In this document: one piece after another, positions 9,078-17,319 of the stretch
Layout of the letters: each line of letters begins with the position of its first letter
How positions within the stretch are numbered: the stretch's first letter is position 1
NCBI GenBank assembly: GCA_963741305.1
Contig: CAVUHL010000003.1
Location: 1,674,001 to 1,738,000 of the forward strand
Reading direction: 5' to 3'
Origin: DATMER01 sp963741305
GTDB taxonomy: Bacteria > Acidobacteriota > Thermoanaerobaculia > Multivoradales > UBA5704
Length of the DNA: 64,000 nucleotides
Made by a program: the position numbers and the translations under genes
The notes under the pieces: generated by a model
Seen by the model: only the letters and a program-made list of their open reading frames with translations
Told to the model about the DNA's origin: nothing
Databases searched by the model: none

Positions 9078-10638
9078 CAGTGTGACGGCCGCGATCGCGG
9101 CGCGGCTGTCCGCGGCCAACGAGGTGGTGGGCGGGCTTTGCGACGCTTTGGACGTGGTCGTCTACCGTCCGCGGCTCCGCGCCCGGAAGCTCGGCCTCCC
9201 CGACCTGGAGGAAGCCGAGGCGCGGCTGCGGGCCTGCGCCGCAGCCCGGCCGGCGAAGGTCATGCTGATTTCGAGCGCGGCTGTCCACTCGCCCCGTCAC
9301 GACCATCCAGGGAACGTGGGGGAGGCGTTCCGGACCTCGGCCAGGAGCCCTTTCGCCCGGGGATGGCTCGAGCTGGAGGAGCTCGCGGAACGCCTGCTGC
9401 CGCCGGAGCCGGGGACCGAATTGACGGTCCTTCGACCGGTGGCCGTCCTGGCCCGGGACAGTCCGGACTACTTGAGCCGGCTGTTGCACGGCAAGCTCGC
9501 CTTCACTCTCTCGGGGCACGACCCGCCGGTTCAGCTCCTGAGCCCGGAAGACCTGGCCGAGGCCGTAGCCTGCGCGGTGGAGCGGGGTAGGCGAGGCATC
9601 TACCACGTGGCGCCGGACGGCGCCATCCCGCTGCGCGCCGCCCTCCGGCACGCCGGCGTGCGCCGGGTGCCCCTCCCCTTCACCCTGCAGCGGCTTGCCA
9701 GGGCGGTAACCGCCCGGCTCGGCTGGGCGGATCCGGCTGGGCAGCTCGAGTCCATCCGCTACTCCTCCACGGTCTCGAACCGGAAGATCAGGGACGAGCT
9801 GGGCTTCGCGCCGAGGGCCGGGGGCTCCGGTTTCGACCCCTATGGGATGGACAAGGGTTACATCGCCGCCTACGGCCGGACGCTCTTCCGCTTCCTCCAC
9901 CGGTGCTGGTGGCGCATCGAGACACGCGGGCTCGAGCACGTGCCCCGGAATGGGCGGGCGGTGCTGGTGGGTGTGCACCGGGGCTTCCAGCCCTGGGACG
10001 GCATCATGGCCCTGCACACGATCGCGACGGAGGTGGGGCGCTACCCGCGCTTCCTGATTCATCCCGGATTGATCAAGTTCCCGTTCCTGGCCAATTACAT
10101 GACCCGTCTGGGCGGGATCGTCGCCTGCCGGGAAAACGCGGAGTGGGTGCTCGGCAACGACGAGCTGTTGGGCTTCTTCCCGGAGGGGATACGCGGCGCC
10201 TTCTCGATGTACCGGGACGCCTACAAGCTGAAGAAGTTCGGACGCGACGAGTTCGTGCGCATGGCGCTGCGCAACCGGGCGCCGATCGTCCCCTTTGTGA
10301 CCTTGGGGAGCGCCGAGACCTTCCCGATCCTCGGCAAGATCGAGTGGCGGTGGTTCAGGAGACGCACCGACTGGCCGTTCCTGCCGATCGCGCCTCCTTT
10401 CTTTTTCCCGTTGCCGTCGAAGTGGCACACGCGCTTCCTGGAGCCGATGCCGGTCCATCTTCTTCATCCTCCTGAAGCCGCGGACGACCCGGCTGCCGTG
10501 CGGGAGATCAGCCTCGAGGTGAGGGGGAGGATGGAAGAGGCGCTCCAGGAGATGCTCCGGAAGCGGAAGTCCATCTTCTTCGGCTCGGTTTTTGAGCGGG
10601 ACGCCGAGGTGGAGAGGGCGCAAGGGGAGGCGCTCTAG
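9046..10638 (+). CDS. NAD-epimerase-like / PlsC-type acyltransferase fusion (copy 1)
   Basis: 530 residues in two parts. The N-terminal ~265 residues resemble an extended SDR/NAD-dependent epimerase (VLLLGPADSVTAAIAARL nucleotide-binding start, SSAAVHSP strand, SPEDLAEAV), with a degenerate glycine motif. The C-terminal ~265 residues are a lysophospholipid/DGAT2-like acyltransferase: GVHRGFQPWD with His311 and Asp318, FPEG near 378 and APIVPFV. The H-to-D spacing is six residues rather than the usual four. It overlaps the acyl carrier gene, which suggests transfer from ACP to a hydroxyl acceptor. Its paralogue starts at 12222. Confidence 0.8.
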   Translation: MSKVLLLGPADSVTAAIAARLSAANEVVGGLCDALDVVVYRPRLRARKLGLPDLEEAEARLRACAAARPAKVMLISSAAVHSPRHDHPGNVGEAFRTSARSPFARGWLELEELAERLLPPEPGTELTVLRPVAVLARDSPDYLSRLLHGKLAFTLSGHDPPVQLLSPEDLAEAVACAVERGRRGIYHVAPDGAIPLRAALRHAGVRRVPLPFTLQRLARAVTARLGWADPAGQLESIRYSSTVSNRKIRDELGFAPRAGGSGFDPYGMDKGYIAAYGRTLFRFLHRCWWRIETRGLEHVPRNGRAVLVGVHRGFQPWDGIMALHTIATEVGRYPRFLIHPGLIKFPFLANYMTRLGGIVACRENAEWVLGNDELLGFFPEGIRGAFSMYRDAYKLKKFGRDEFVRMALRNRAPIVPFVTLGSAETFPILGKIEWRWFRRRTDWPFLPIAPPFFFPLPSKWHTRFLEPMPVHLLHPPEAADDPAAVREISLEVRGRMEEALQEMLRKRKSIFFGSVFERDAEVERAQGEAL

Positions 10639-10643
10639 CCTCC

Positions 10644-10672
10644 TTGTCAAAGGCAACGAAAGCCTCTACATT
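10644..10672 (+). promoter_or_regulatory. Sigma70-like promoter upstream of second LuxR-type gene
   Basis: TTGTCA (10644-10649) and TACATT (10667-10672) are separated by 17 nt and lie 22 nt before the ATG at 10695. The only in-frame longer start for that gene is the TTG inside this -35 box, which favours the ATG. Confidence 0.45.
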
Positions 10673-10694
10673 TGGGGCCTCCTGGAGTGCTGCC

Positions 10695-11441
10695 ATGGAT
10701 CACGCCGGGGAGGTCGAAGCGGTGGAGCCGACACAGCCAGAGACTCGGGGAGATACCGCCAGGAGCGCCAGGAGAAGACTGCGCCTGTTCATCTCCGTTC
10801 CCCGCCACCTGTTCCGGGAAAGTCTCGCCACGGCGCTGGGCCGCGACGCGCGGTTCAAGATCGTCGGCCGGGACGAGGGCGAAACGGCTATGGTCGAGGA
10901 GCTCGCACGAAGCCGGGCGGATGTTCTGGTGCTCGGCGCCGATACCCTCGACGGGGAGCTGATCCGCCGGACGCGGGAGGTCGCGGCCCACTTCCCGGCC
11001 CTGAAGATTCTGGTCCTCAGCCGCGCCGGCGGTGACGGGCAGGCCGTCGACTGCCTGATGGCCGGTGCCGGCGGGTTCCTGCCCCTCGACCGGCCCCTGA
11101 CCGAGGTGGCCGGAGCCATCGAGGTGGTGGCCCGCGGGGACAAGGTGTGTCCTCCCCAGGTGATGCGGGAGCTGTTCGCCCGCCTTGGCGAGCTCGGCCG
11201 TGAGCGGAAACGCCGCGACCGGCTCGAAGTCCTGAACCTGTCCGCCCGCGAGATGGAGATCCTCCGCCTCATCGCCGACGGGAAGACCAACCAGGAGATC
11301 GCGCAGCTCCTGTACTTGTCGGTCCACACGGTCAAGAACCACGTCCACCGGATCCTCGACGCTCTTGCCGTCCAGACGCGTTGGGCGGCTGTCAAGCATG
11401 CCTTCGCCAAGGGCTGGCTACACGAGCGGCGGGGCTCATGA
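10695..11441 (+). CDS. LuxR/NarL-type regulator with degenerate receiver (2 of 3)
   Basis: 248 residues from the ATG with GGAG at 10684-10687. An N-terminal ~28-residue polar tail precedes a receiver-like domain (~29-150) and a LuxR helix-turn-helix (SAREMEILRLIADGK, then LLYLSVHTVKNHVHRIL). All the phosphorylation residues are lost: the acidic pair is Val-Pro, the phospho-acceptor is Gly81 (DVLVLGAD) and the switch lysine is Leu (GGFLPLD). It likely responds to something other than aspartyl phosphate or is constitutively active. It is followed 35 bp later by a third such regulator. Confidence 0.88.
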   Translation: MDHAGEVEAVEPTQPETRGDTARSARRRLRLFISVPRHLFRESLATALGRDARFKIVGRDEGETAMVEELARSRADVLVLGADTLDGELIRRTREVAAHFPALKILVLSRAGGDGQAVDCLMAGAGGFLPLDRPLTEVAGAIEVVARGDKVCPPQVMRELFARLGELGRERKRRDRLEVLNLSAREMEILRLIADGKTNQEIAQLLYLSVHTVKNHVHRILDALAVQTRWAAVKHAFAKGWLHERRGS

Positions 11442-11476
11442 CCTCCCGCAGACCAGATTGACGGAGAACGGAGGGA

Positions 11477-12139
11477 GTGGAGCCGACCATTTCCGTGATG
11501 ATCCTGGGTGGGGACCGGGTGTTCGCCGAGGCGTTGGAAACGGTCCTGGCTGCGGAGGAGGGGCTACGCCTCGCTGCTCCTGGCGAGGGCGGCGACAGTC
11601 CTTCGATCGTCCTGATCGATGCGTCGTTCGATCCGGCCGCGGCCCTCTCCCTGACGTGGTCGGCGCGCGAGCGGTTCCCCGAGGCCCAGGTGATGATCCT
11701 GGGTCTGAAGAGCGAGGACGAGAGCGTCCTCGAGTTCATCGAGGCGGGCGCGGCGGCCTACCTCCTCCAGAGCGCTTCGCCTGCCCAGCTGATCGAGGCG
11801 CTGCGGTTCCTGCGCGACGGCCAGGTCCACTCCTCGCCCCGCATTGCCGCTGCCGTGGTGGAGCGCATCGCGGCCCTGGAGAAGGACCGCAAGGTCATCC
11901 CGGTTCCACAGGCCTGCGAGCCGCTGACGGCCCGGGAGCTCGAGATCCTCGCGCTCATGGCCCGTGGGCTGCGTAACAAGGAGATCGCCCACAGCCTCCA
12001 CATCACCGTGCAGACGGTGAAGAATCACGTCCACAACGTCCTTGAGAAGCTGCGGGTCCACCGCCGCCGCGACGCGGCACGCCTCGCCTATGAGATGGGG
12101 CTCCTGCCCGAGCCGCAGGAGCCGTTGGATCTCTTTTGA
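11477..12139 (+). CDS. LuxR/NarL-type regulator with degenerate receiver (3 of 3)
   Basis: 220 residues from a GTG, with GGAG at 11463-11466; an internal ATG at 11498 is possible but would cut the first strand. The receiver-like domain keeps Asp48 at the phospho-acceptor position (IVLIDASF), but the acidic pair is Gly-Gly (ILGGDR) and the switch lysine is Gln (AYLLQS). The LuxR helix-turn-helix (TARELEILALMARGLRNKEI, TVKNHVHNVL) is intact. The last codons and stop lie inside the 18-bp repeat. It immediately precedes the second epimerase-acyltransferase fusion. Confidence 0.86.
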   Translation: MEPTISVMILGGDRVFAEALETVLAAEEGLRLAAPGEGGDSPSIVLIDASFDPAAALSLTWSARERFPEAQVMILGLKSEDESVLEFIEAGAAAYLLQSASPAQLIEALRFLRDGQVHSSPRIAAAVVERIAALEKDRKVIPVPQACEPLTARELEILALMARGLRNKEIAHSLHITVQTVKNHVHNVLEKLRVHRRRDAARLAYEMGLLPEPQEPLDLF

Positions 12140-12142
12140 ACC
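12125..12142 (+). repeat. 18-bp exact repeat, copy 2 (candidate operator)
   Basis: TTGGATCTCTTTTGAACC, identical to 8703-8720. Here it covers the last codons and the stop of the third LuxR-type gene. In both places it follows a LuxR-type gene and precedes lipid-assembly genes. Confidence 0.6.
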
Positions 12143-12190
12143 CCCTCCCCCTTGCGCGGCGATGGGGCCAGCCCTTAATCTGGCGTTGTC

Positions 12191-12210
12191 GCGCAAAAGC
12201 CTTTTTGCGC
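12191..12210 (+). promoter_or_regulatory. Perfect 8-bp hairpin before second acyltransferase fusion
   Basis: GCGCAAAA (12191-12198), loop GCCT, TTTTGCGC (12203-12210). It ends just before the AGAGG ribosome site of the gene at 12222. It may be an attenuator, protein-binding palindrome or weak terminator; no T-run follows. Confidence 0.5.
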
Positions 12211-12221
12211 AGAGGTGATCC

Positions 12222-13901
12222 ATGGCGCGAGTCGTTTTGATCGGTCCGTCGGACAGCCTCACAGCTCTCCTCGCAGAGCGCCTTTCCAGCCGGACCGTGC
12301 CGGCTCCGGCTGCTTCCTATGAAGGCGTTCTGGCCGAGGGGGACGCGATTGTCTATCGCCCCCCGCTGGCTGGCAGGCGGGACGCCCGTCCCGATCTGGC
12401 GGATGCGGAGCGGTTCGCCGAGGCCTGTGCCCGAGGCGGTGCGCGGCGGGTGATCCTCCTTTCGAGCGCTGCGGTGCATCAGCCCAGCCACCACAATGCG
12501 GGCTATCTGGAGGAGGGCGGCAAGCCCCTGACCGGCCATCCGATCGCCCTCTCCTGGCGCGAGCTCGAGAGGCGGGTGGGAGAGCGCCTTTCGGACGCGG
12601 GAGCGGAGGTGACCGTCCTATGGCCGGCTCCCATAGCGGTCTGCGACGGCCAGGACTACCTCTGCCGCGTTCTGCGCGGGAAGGCCGCGGTGGTCCCGGC
12701 GGGCTATGACCCCTCCCTGCAGATCCTGAGCCCCGAGGATCTGGTTGAAGCCGTGCGCTGCGCCCTGGAGAGCGGTGCCGGGGCGGCCGGGACCTATCAC
12801 GTGGCGCCGGCTGGCGCCGTCCCGGTCCGCGGAGCTCTGCGGCTGGCGGGGACCCGGCGGATCGCCGTCGACGCAGAGCTGCAGCGCCCCTTCCGCCTCC
12901 TGGCGTCCCGCCTCGGCTGGGCCGATCCGCCGGCGCAGCTCGACTCCCTGCGCCACTCTTCCACGGTGTCCGGGGACAAGATCGCGCGCGACCTCGGCTT
13001 CGTGCCGAAGAAGACCAGCGCGGAGGCCGTGCGCGACGCTTTCGGAAGCGAAACGGCTCCGTTGCCGGACTTCGATCCCTTCGGCCTGGACGAGGGGTAC
13101 ATCGACGCCTACGGCCGCACCCTCTTCCGTTTCCTCCACGACCGCTACTGGCGAATCGAGCACCGGGGCTTGGAGCACGTGCCTCGGGAGGGGAGGGCGG
13201 TGCTGACCGGCGTGCATCGCGGCTTCATGCCCTGGGACGCCGTCATGGCCCTGCACCTGCTCCGCCGCGAGACCGGGCGCATCCCGCGCTTCCTGATCCA
13301 TCCCTGCCTGATCAAGCACCCGTTCCTGGCCAACTACATAACCAAGCTGGGCGGCATCGTCGCCTGCCAGGAGAACGCCGACTGGGTGCTCGGCCAGGAG
13401 GGGCTGCTCGGCATGTTCCCGGAGGGGATCGGCGGCGCCTTCACCATGTACCGGGACGCCTACAAGCTCGGCCGCTTCGGGCGCGACGAGTACGTGAAGA
13501 TGGCGCTGCGCAACCGCGCGCCGATCGTGCCGTTCGTGACCGTGGGGAGCGCCGAGATCTATCCCATCCTGGGGCGCGTGGACTCGAAGCTGGTGCGGCG
13601 GGTCCTCGAATGGCCGTACCTGCCGATCACGCCCACCTTCCCTCTGCCTGGGCTGCCGCTCCCCTCGAAGTGGCACACGCGCTTCCTGGAGCCCATCCCG
13701 GTCCACGAGCAGCATCCACCCGAAGCGGCCGACGACCCCCGGATCGTGCGCCAGATCTCCGCCGAGGTCCGCGCGCGCATGGAGGCGGCGATCCGTGAGA
13801 TGCTGGAGCGGCGGAAGTCGATCTTCTTCGGATCGGTTTTCGGGAAGGAAGAGGCGCGGAACGGCGAAGCGGGGGAACGGCAGGCGAAGGACGCAGTTTG
13901 A
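12222..13901 (+). CDS. NAD-epimerase-like / PlsC-type acyltransferase fusion (copy 2)
   Basis: 559 residues, a clear full-length paralogue of the gene at 9046. Shared landmarks include the nucleotide-binding-type start (VVLIGPSDSLTALLAERL), SSAAVH, LQILSPEDLVEAV and a GYIDAYGRTLFRFLH junction. The acyltransferase motifs are GVHRGFMPWD with His332 and Asp339, and FPEGIGGAF. Both copies end in RRKSIFFGSVF-type tails. This copy has an extra ~20 residues between the domains and no adjacent acyl carrier gene. Two acyltransferases could add two chains in sequence (for example sn-1 and sn-2), but that is inference. Confidence 0.8.
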   Translation: MARVVLIGPSDSLTALLAERLSSRTVPAPAASYEGVLAEGDAIVYRPPLAGRRDARPDLADAERFAEACARGGARRVILLSSAAVHQPSHHNAGYLEEGGKPLTGHPIALSWRELERRVGERLSDAGAEVTVLWPAPIAVCDGQDYLCRVLRGKAAVVPAGYDPSLQILSPEDLVEAVRCALESGAGAAGTYHVAPAGAVPVRGALRLAGTRRIAVDAELQRPFRLLASRLGWADPPAQLDSLRHSSTVSGDKIARDLGFVPKKTSAEAVRDAFGSETAPLPDFDPFGLDEGYIDAYGRTLFRFLHDRYWRIEHRGLEHVPREGRAVLTGVHRGFMPWDAVMALHLLRRETGRIPRFLIHPCLIKHPFLANYITKLGGIVACQENADWVLGQEGLLGMFPEGIGGAFTMYRDAYKLGRFGRDEYVKMALRNRAPIVPFVTVGSAEIYPILGRVDSKLVRRVLEWPYLPITPTFPLPGLPLPSKWHTRFLEPIPVHEQHPPEAADDPRIVRQISAEVRARMEAAIREMLERRKSIFFGSVFGKEEARNGEAGERQAKDAV

Positions 13902-13915
13902 AAAGGAGAGAGCGC

Positions 13916-14233
13916 ATGCGCGAGCTGGCCAAATCGATGTTGAGCTTCACCTGGTCCATGTCCGTCTTCGGCCTGTCTCAAGCCGCCAACCTCCTGTCCC
14001 CGCGGCAAGCCGTGTCGGCGTTCGAGGAGGTCACCCGCCGCACCGAAGAGCAGCTCGGACCTTCCGCGCGCCAGATGTTCGACGCAGGGGACCGGGTGCA
14101 GCGGGGCTTCGTCGACTTGGCGTTTCGCACCTTCGGCCTCGGCTGCTCCTCCTGCTCCGGCTCCCGGGGTACGCAACAGGCATCGGGGCAGGGAAACGGC
14201 TGGGGACCCATGCCGCCGACACCCAGAACCTAG
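13916..14233 (+). CDS. Small phasin-like amphipathic protein (copy 1)
   Basis: 105 residues from the ATG with AAGGAG at 13903-13908. Its opening (MRELAKSMLSFTWSMSVFG, then QAANLLSPRQAV) is shared with the N-terminus of the protein at 24691 and with the gene at 33630, so it is a three-copy family here. The pattern of mixed hydrophobic/amphipathic helices (EEQLGPSARQMFDAGDRVQRGFVDLAF) is reminiscent of phasins that coat storage granules. That comparison is by pattern only. The C-terminus is a short Ser/Gly/Cys-rich tail. It is followed 9 bp later by the first patatin. Confidence 0.7.
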   Translation: MRELAKSMLSFTWSMSVFGLSQAANLLSPRQAVSAFEEVTRRTEEQLGPSARQMFDAGDRVQRGFVDLAFRTFGLGCSSCSGSRGTQQASGQGNGWGPMPPTPRT

Positions 14234-14242
14234 CCGCGAGGC

Positions 14243-15472
14243 ATGAGCGTCCGGAGCGGCACACGCGCTGTCGTGCTGGCGGGAGGGGGCGCCGCCGGGG
14301 CCTACGAGGTAGGGATCCTCAAGGCTCTGTGCTCCGGCGCCTCCTGGGTCACCGGCTACCAACCCTTCCGGCCCGAGATCTTCGCCGGCACCTCCATCGG
14401 CTCGTTCAATGCCGCGTTCCTGGTTTCGGCCTGGGAGCGGTACGGGCCCGAGGCGGTGTCCCTGCTGGAGCGGGTGTGGACCGAGCGGCTCGCCACGGAA
14501 GCGCCCCGGTGCGGCAACGGCATCTATCGCTTCCGCGCCTCTCCCCTGTCCCTGCTCGATCCCCGCTGCTACGAGGACAATCCCTTCGGTCCCTTCCTCC
14601 GCTTCGCGCAGGACAGCGCGGCCTTGGGCTGGGAGGGCTTGCAGCGGACCGTCCATGCCTTCACGACCCGGGACGAGCCGCTGGAAGAGAGGCTCGTGGA
14701 GCTCGTGGAGCTGAGCAGCTTCGTCTCGCGCGAGCCCTGGGAGGAGACGCTGCGCGACGTGATCGACTACGCGGCGATCCGCCGCTCTCCCCTGAAGCTC
14801 CGCATCGCCGTGACCAACTGGGCGACGGGGCAGCTGCAGATCTACGAGAACCATCAGATGACCGACCGGCTCGGGCCGCAGATCCTCCTGGCCTCGTCGG
14901 CCACGCCGGGTTTCTTCCAGCCCGCGTCGATCGGCGCCCAGCCCTTCACCGACGGCGGCGTGCTGCTCAACACGCCGCTCAAGCCGGCCATCGATACGGG
15001 CGCCGACATCATCCACATGACCTATCTCGATCCCGACATCAGCAACATCCCGCTCCCGGACCGCAGCAACACGTTCGAGACCCTGTTCCGGATGCAGCAG
15101 ATCCAGTGGGCAGGCAGCATCAACGACGACATCGAGGATGCCGCAGCGATCAACGAAGGGCTCGCGCTCATCGAGCGCCTGGGTGGCGGCAATGGCAACG
15201 CCACCGAGGGGGACCTGAAGACCTTCATCCGGGTGGCCCGAAAGATCTACGACCGCCTGGCCCGGGGGACCCCCTACCGGCCGTTGACGATCTACCGCTA
15301 TCACCCGCGGGAGGTGCTCGGCGGCACCCTGGGATTCCTGGACATGCGGCGCGAATACATCGAAGAGATCCTCGAGCGCGGGTACGACGACGCCGTCCAC
15401 CACAGTTGCGAAGACTCGGAAGACGTCCTGCCGGACCCGCGGGACCGGCGGCAGGCCGCCGAGGCCGTATAG
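14243..15472 (+). CDS. Patatin-like phospholipase (1 of 3)
   Basis: 409 residues. Patatin fold markers: glycine-rich oxyanion loop GGGAAGAYEVG (14-24), nucleophile Ser51 in GTSIGS and the catalytic Asp in FTDGGVLLNTP (about 240). The enzyme should hydrolyse acyl esters with a Ser-Asp dyad. It has a family-specific C-terminal ~150 residues, including RPLTIYRYHPRE, shared with the two other patatins here. There is no signal peptide, so it is probably cytoplasmic or membrane-associated. It follows a phasin-like gene by 9 bp. Confidence 0.9.
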   Translation: MSVRSGTRAVVLAGGGAAGAYEVGILKALCSGASWVTGYQPFRPEIFAGTSIGSFNAAFLVSAWERYGPEAVSLLERVWTERLATEAPRCGNGIYRFRASPLSLLDPRCYEDNPFGPFLRFAQDSAALGWEGLQRTVHAFTTRDEPLEERLVELVELSSFVSREPWEETLRDVIDYAAIRRSPLKLRIAVTNWATGQLQIYENHQMTDRLGPQILLASSATPGFFQPASIGAQPFTDGGVLLNTPLKPAIDTGADIIHMTYLDPDISNIPLPDRSNTFETLFRMQQIQWAGSINDDIEDAAAINEGLALIERLGGGNGNATEGDLKTFIRVARKIYDRLARGTPYRPLTIYRYHPREVLGGTLGFLDMRREYIEEILERGYDDAVHHSCEDSEDVLPDPRDRRQAAEAV

Positions 15473-15510
15473 GAGGCACAATGCCCGGGGCAGTAAGTTA
15501 GCGCGTATGC

Positions 15511-15556
15511 CCTCTGGCCCCCTCTCCCGCGTAGCGGGGGAGGGCTGGGAGGGGGT
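15511..15556 (+). repeat. REP-like palindromic element
   Basis: CCCTCTCCCGC (15520-15530), loop GTA, GCGGGGGAGGG (15534-15544) form an 11-bp stem with one G-T pair, flanked by further C-rich and G-rich arms. It closely resembles the widespread dispersed CCCTCTCCCGC-AGCGGGAGAGGG family of extragenic palindromes. It sits between the first patatin and the UbiB-like gene and may also slow transcription. Confidence 0.6.
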
Positions 15557-15576
15557 CCTTCACGGCACGAGCCCTT

Positions 15577-15592
15577 AGATCCCTTTTGGTCC
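15577..15592 (+). promoter_or_regulatory. 16-bp motif related to the 18-bp repeat
   Basis: AGATCCCTTTTGGTCC matches GGATCTCTTTTGAACC of the exact repeats at 12 of 16 positions. It lies 57 bp before the UbiB-like gene, in the only long gap of this stretch, with AT-rich sequence (TTTATTTCCTTACAATT) between. Confidence 0.35.
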
Positions 15593-15648
15593 GACCACAA
15601 AGCTCTTTATTTCCTTACAATTCCTATTGGGGAGGGAGAGCTCTGCCA

Positions 15649-17319
15649 ATGGCCGTTTTCGCCAACGCGCGCCGCCTGATCCGCATCCTGCGGCTCGTCC
15701 TGGTCTACGTCGTCATCCATCTTCTGGAGGGACGCCTCCGGAGCTGGCCGCGTCTGACCCGGCTTCTGCCGGGAGCGGAGCTGCCGCCGCCGCAACGGCT
15801 GCGGCGCCTCTTCGAGAACCTGGGCGGTACCTTCGTCAAGTTCGGCCAGATGCTGGCCCTGCAGCCGGACATCCTCTCCCCCGAGTACTGCAACGCCCTG
15901 TTCGAGCTCCTCGACCGGGTGGCGCCCTTCTCCTATGACGAGGTGCGGCGCACCGTCACCGCGGAGCTGGGACGCCCGCCCGAGCAGGTCTTCGACTCCT
16001 TCGAGCCCAGGCCCCTGGCCACGGCCTCGGTGGGGCAGGTGCACGTGGCCTGGCTGCACGGCGAAAAGGTCGCGGTCAAGGTGCAGCGGCCCCGCGTCGA
16101 GGTCGAGTTCACGAGCGACATCCGTCTCATGGTGGCCACCATGGCGGCGATCCGCTGGCTGCGCCTGCGCTCCATGGAGTGGATGCTCGAGCCGATGACC
16201 GAGTTCGTGGGATGGACCAAGGAGGAGCTCGACTACCGCAACGAGGCGCGCTACTCGGAGCGCCTGCGTGCCCTCTCCGCGGGCAGCACCATCCAGTACG
16301 TGCCCAGGGTCTATGCCGAGGTCACGACCCGCCGCATCCTGGTGGTGGAGTTCCTGGAAGGGGTGACCCTGCTCGATTACCTGCGGGCCCGCGAGCTGGG
16401 GGACGAGGTGCTGCTGCAGCGCCTCAAGGCCTCCGGCTTCGACGGCCGGCGCTTCGCCGCGAACATCATCGACAACTTCCTGGGAGACGCCTTCCGTCAC
16501 GGCATCTACCACGCCGACCTGCACCCGGCCAACCTGATGATCCTGCCCAACAGCGTGGTGGGCTACATCGACTTCGGGATCACCGGGGTGCTCTCTCCCT
16601 ACTCGCGGCGGCATCTGATGATCATGACCCTGGCTCTGGCCCAGGGCGACATGGAGACGCTCCAGGCCCAGTTCCTGAAGCTCGCGGAGTTCGACGGCAG
16701 CTCGGACCTGACGAGCTTCCGGATCGGGATCAAGGAGCTGGCCCGCGGCTGGTACGACCAGGACGGCCGGCACAAGCGCCTGCGGGTCAACTTCACGCGG
16801 GTGATGACCGACATGCTCCTGCTGTCGCGGCGGACCCGCGTCATGCCCGAGCGCGACATCGTCAAGTACATCCGCTCGGCCATCGCCATCGACGGCGTCA
16901 ACCTGCGTTTCGAGCCGGGGTTCCACGTCGGGGCCTACCTGGAACAGGAGTGCGAGCGCTTCGTCCAGTGGCAGGCGGTTCGCAACGCTTTTTCCCAGGA
17001 GACGCTGCTCTCCTGGTCGGGGCTGGGAACGCGGGTGCTGACCGAGGCTCCCGTCCAGGCCTCGTCGCTTCTGGAGCGGGCGACGCATGGCGATCTGGCG
17101 GTGCGCGCCTATCGGGCGACGGACAACGACCCGGGGGCGGAAACGCGCTCGCGGGCGGTCCACTTGGCGGTCATGGTCCTCTCGCTGGTGGTGCTCATGG
17201 TGCTCACCCGGCAGCCCGTGGCATTCGGCTGGAACCTGTTCACGGCCGAGCTCGGCCTGATCCTGTGGGGGCTGGCGCTGCTCGTGCCCATCCTCAAACG
17301 CCTGGGGATGACGGTATGA
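15649..17319 (+). CDS. UbiB/AarF (ABC1) family atypical kinase
   Basis: 556 residues from the ATG with GGAGGGAG upstream. Family signatures are complete: KxGQ (Lys64-Gln67 in FVKFGQ), ATASVGQVH, VAVKVQRP with the ATP-binding lysine, DLHPANLM and IDFGI. The C-terminus carries two hydrophobic helices (VMVLSLVVLMVL; LGLILWGLALLVPIL), as in UbiB/ADCK proteins. These proteins bind ATP and support lipid or isoprenoid-quinone metabolism at membranes. The next gene, coupled by ATGA, is a degenerate paralogue. No ubiquinone or menaquinone synthesis genes are in the window. Confidence 0.92.
   Translation: MAVFANARRLIRILRLVLVYVVIHLLEGRLRSWPRLTRLLPGAELPPPQRLRRLFENLGGTFVKFGQMLALQPDILSPEYCNALFELLDRVAPFSYDEVRRTVTAELGRPPEQVFDSFEPRPLATASVGQVHVAWLHGEKVAVKVQRPRVEVEFTSDIRLMVATMAAIRWLRLRSMEWMLEPMTEFVGWTKEELDYRNEARYSERLRALSAGSTIQYVPRVYAEVTTRRILVVEFLEGVTLLDYLRARELGDEVLLQRLKASGFDGRRFAANIIDNFLGDAFRHGIYHADLHPANLMILPNSVVGYIDFGITGVLSPYSRRHLMIMTLALAQGDMETLQAQFLKLAEFDGSSDLTSFRIGIKELARGWYDQDGRHKRLRVNFTRVMTDMLLLSRRTRVMPERDIVKYIRSAIAIDGVNLRFEPGFHVGAYLEQECERFVQWQAVRNAFSQETLLSWSGLGTRVLTEAPVQASSLLERATHGDLAVRAYRATDNDPGAETRSRAVHLAVMVLSLVVLMVLTRQPVAFGWNLFTAELGLILWGLALLVPILKRLGMTV

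Noticed and set aside
10644..10646. TTG start for the second LuxR-type gene
   Set aside because: It falls in a -35 box and has no ribosome site; the ATG at 10695 has GGAG at suitable distance.
15520..15544. Intrinsic terminator after patatin 1
   Set aside because: The stem is strong but no T-run follows; a REP-like element is the better description.
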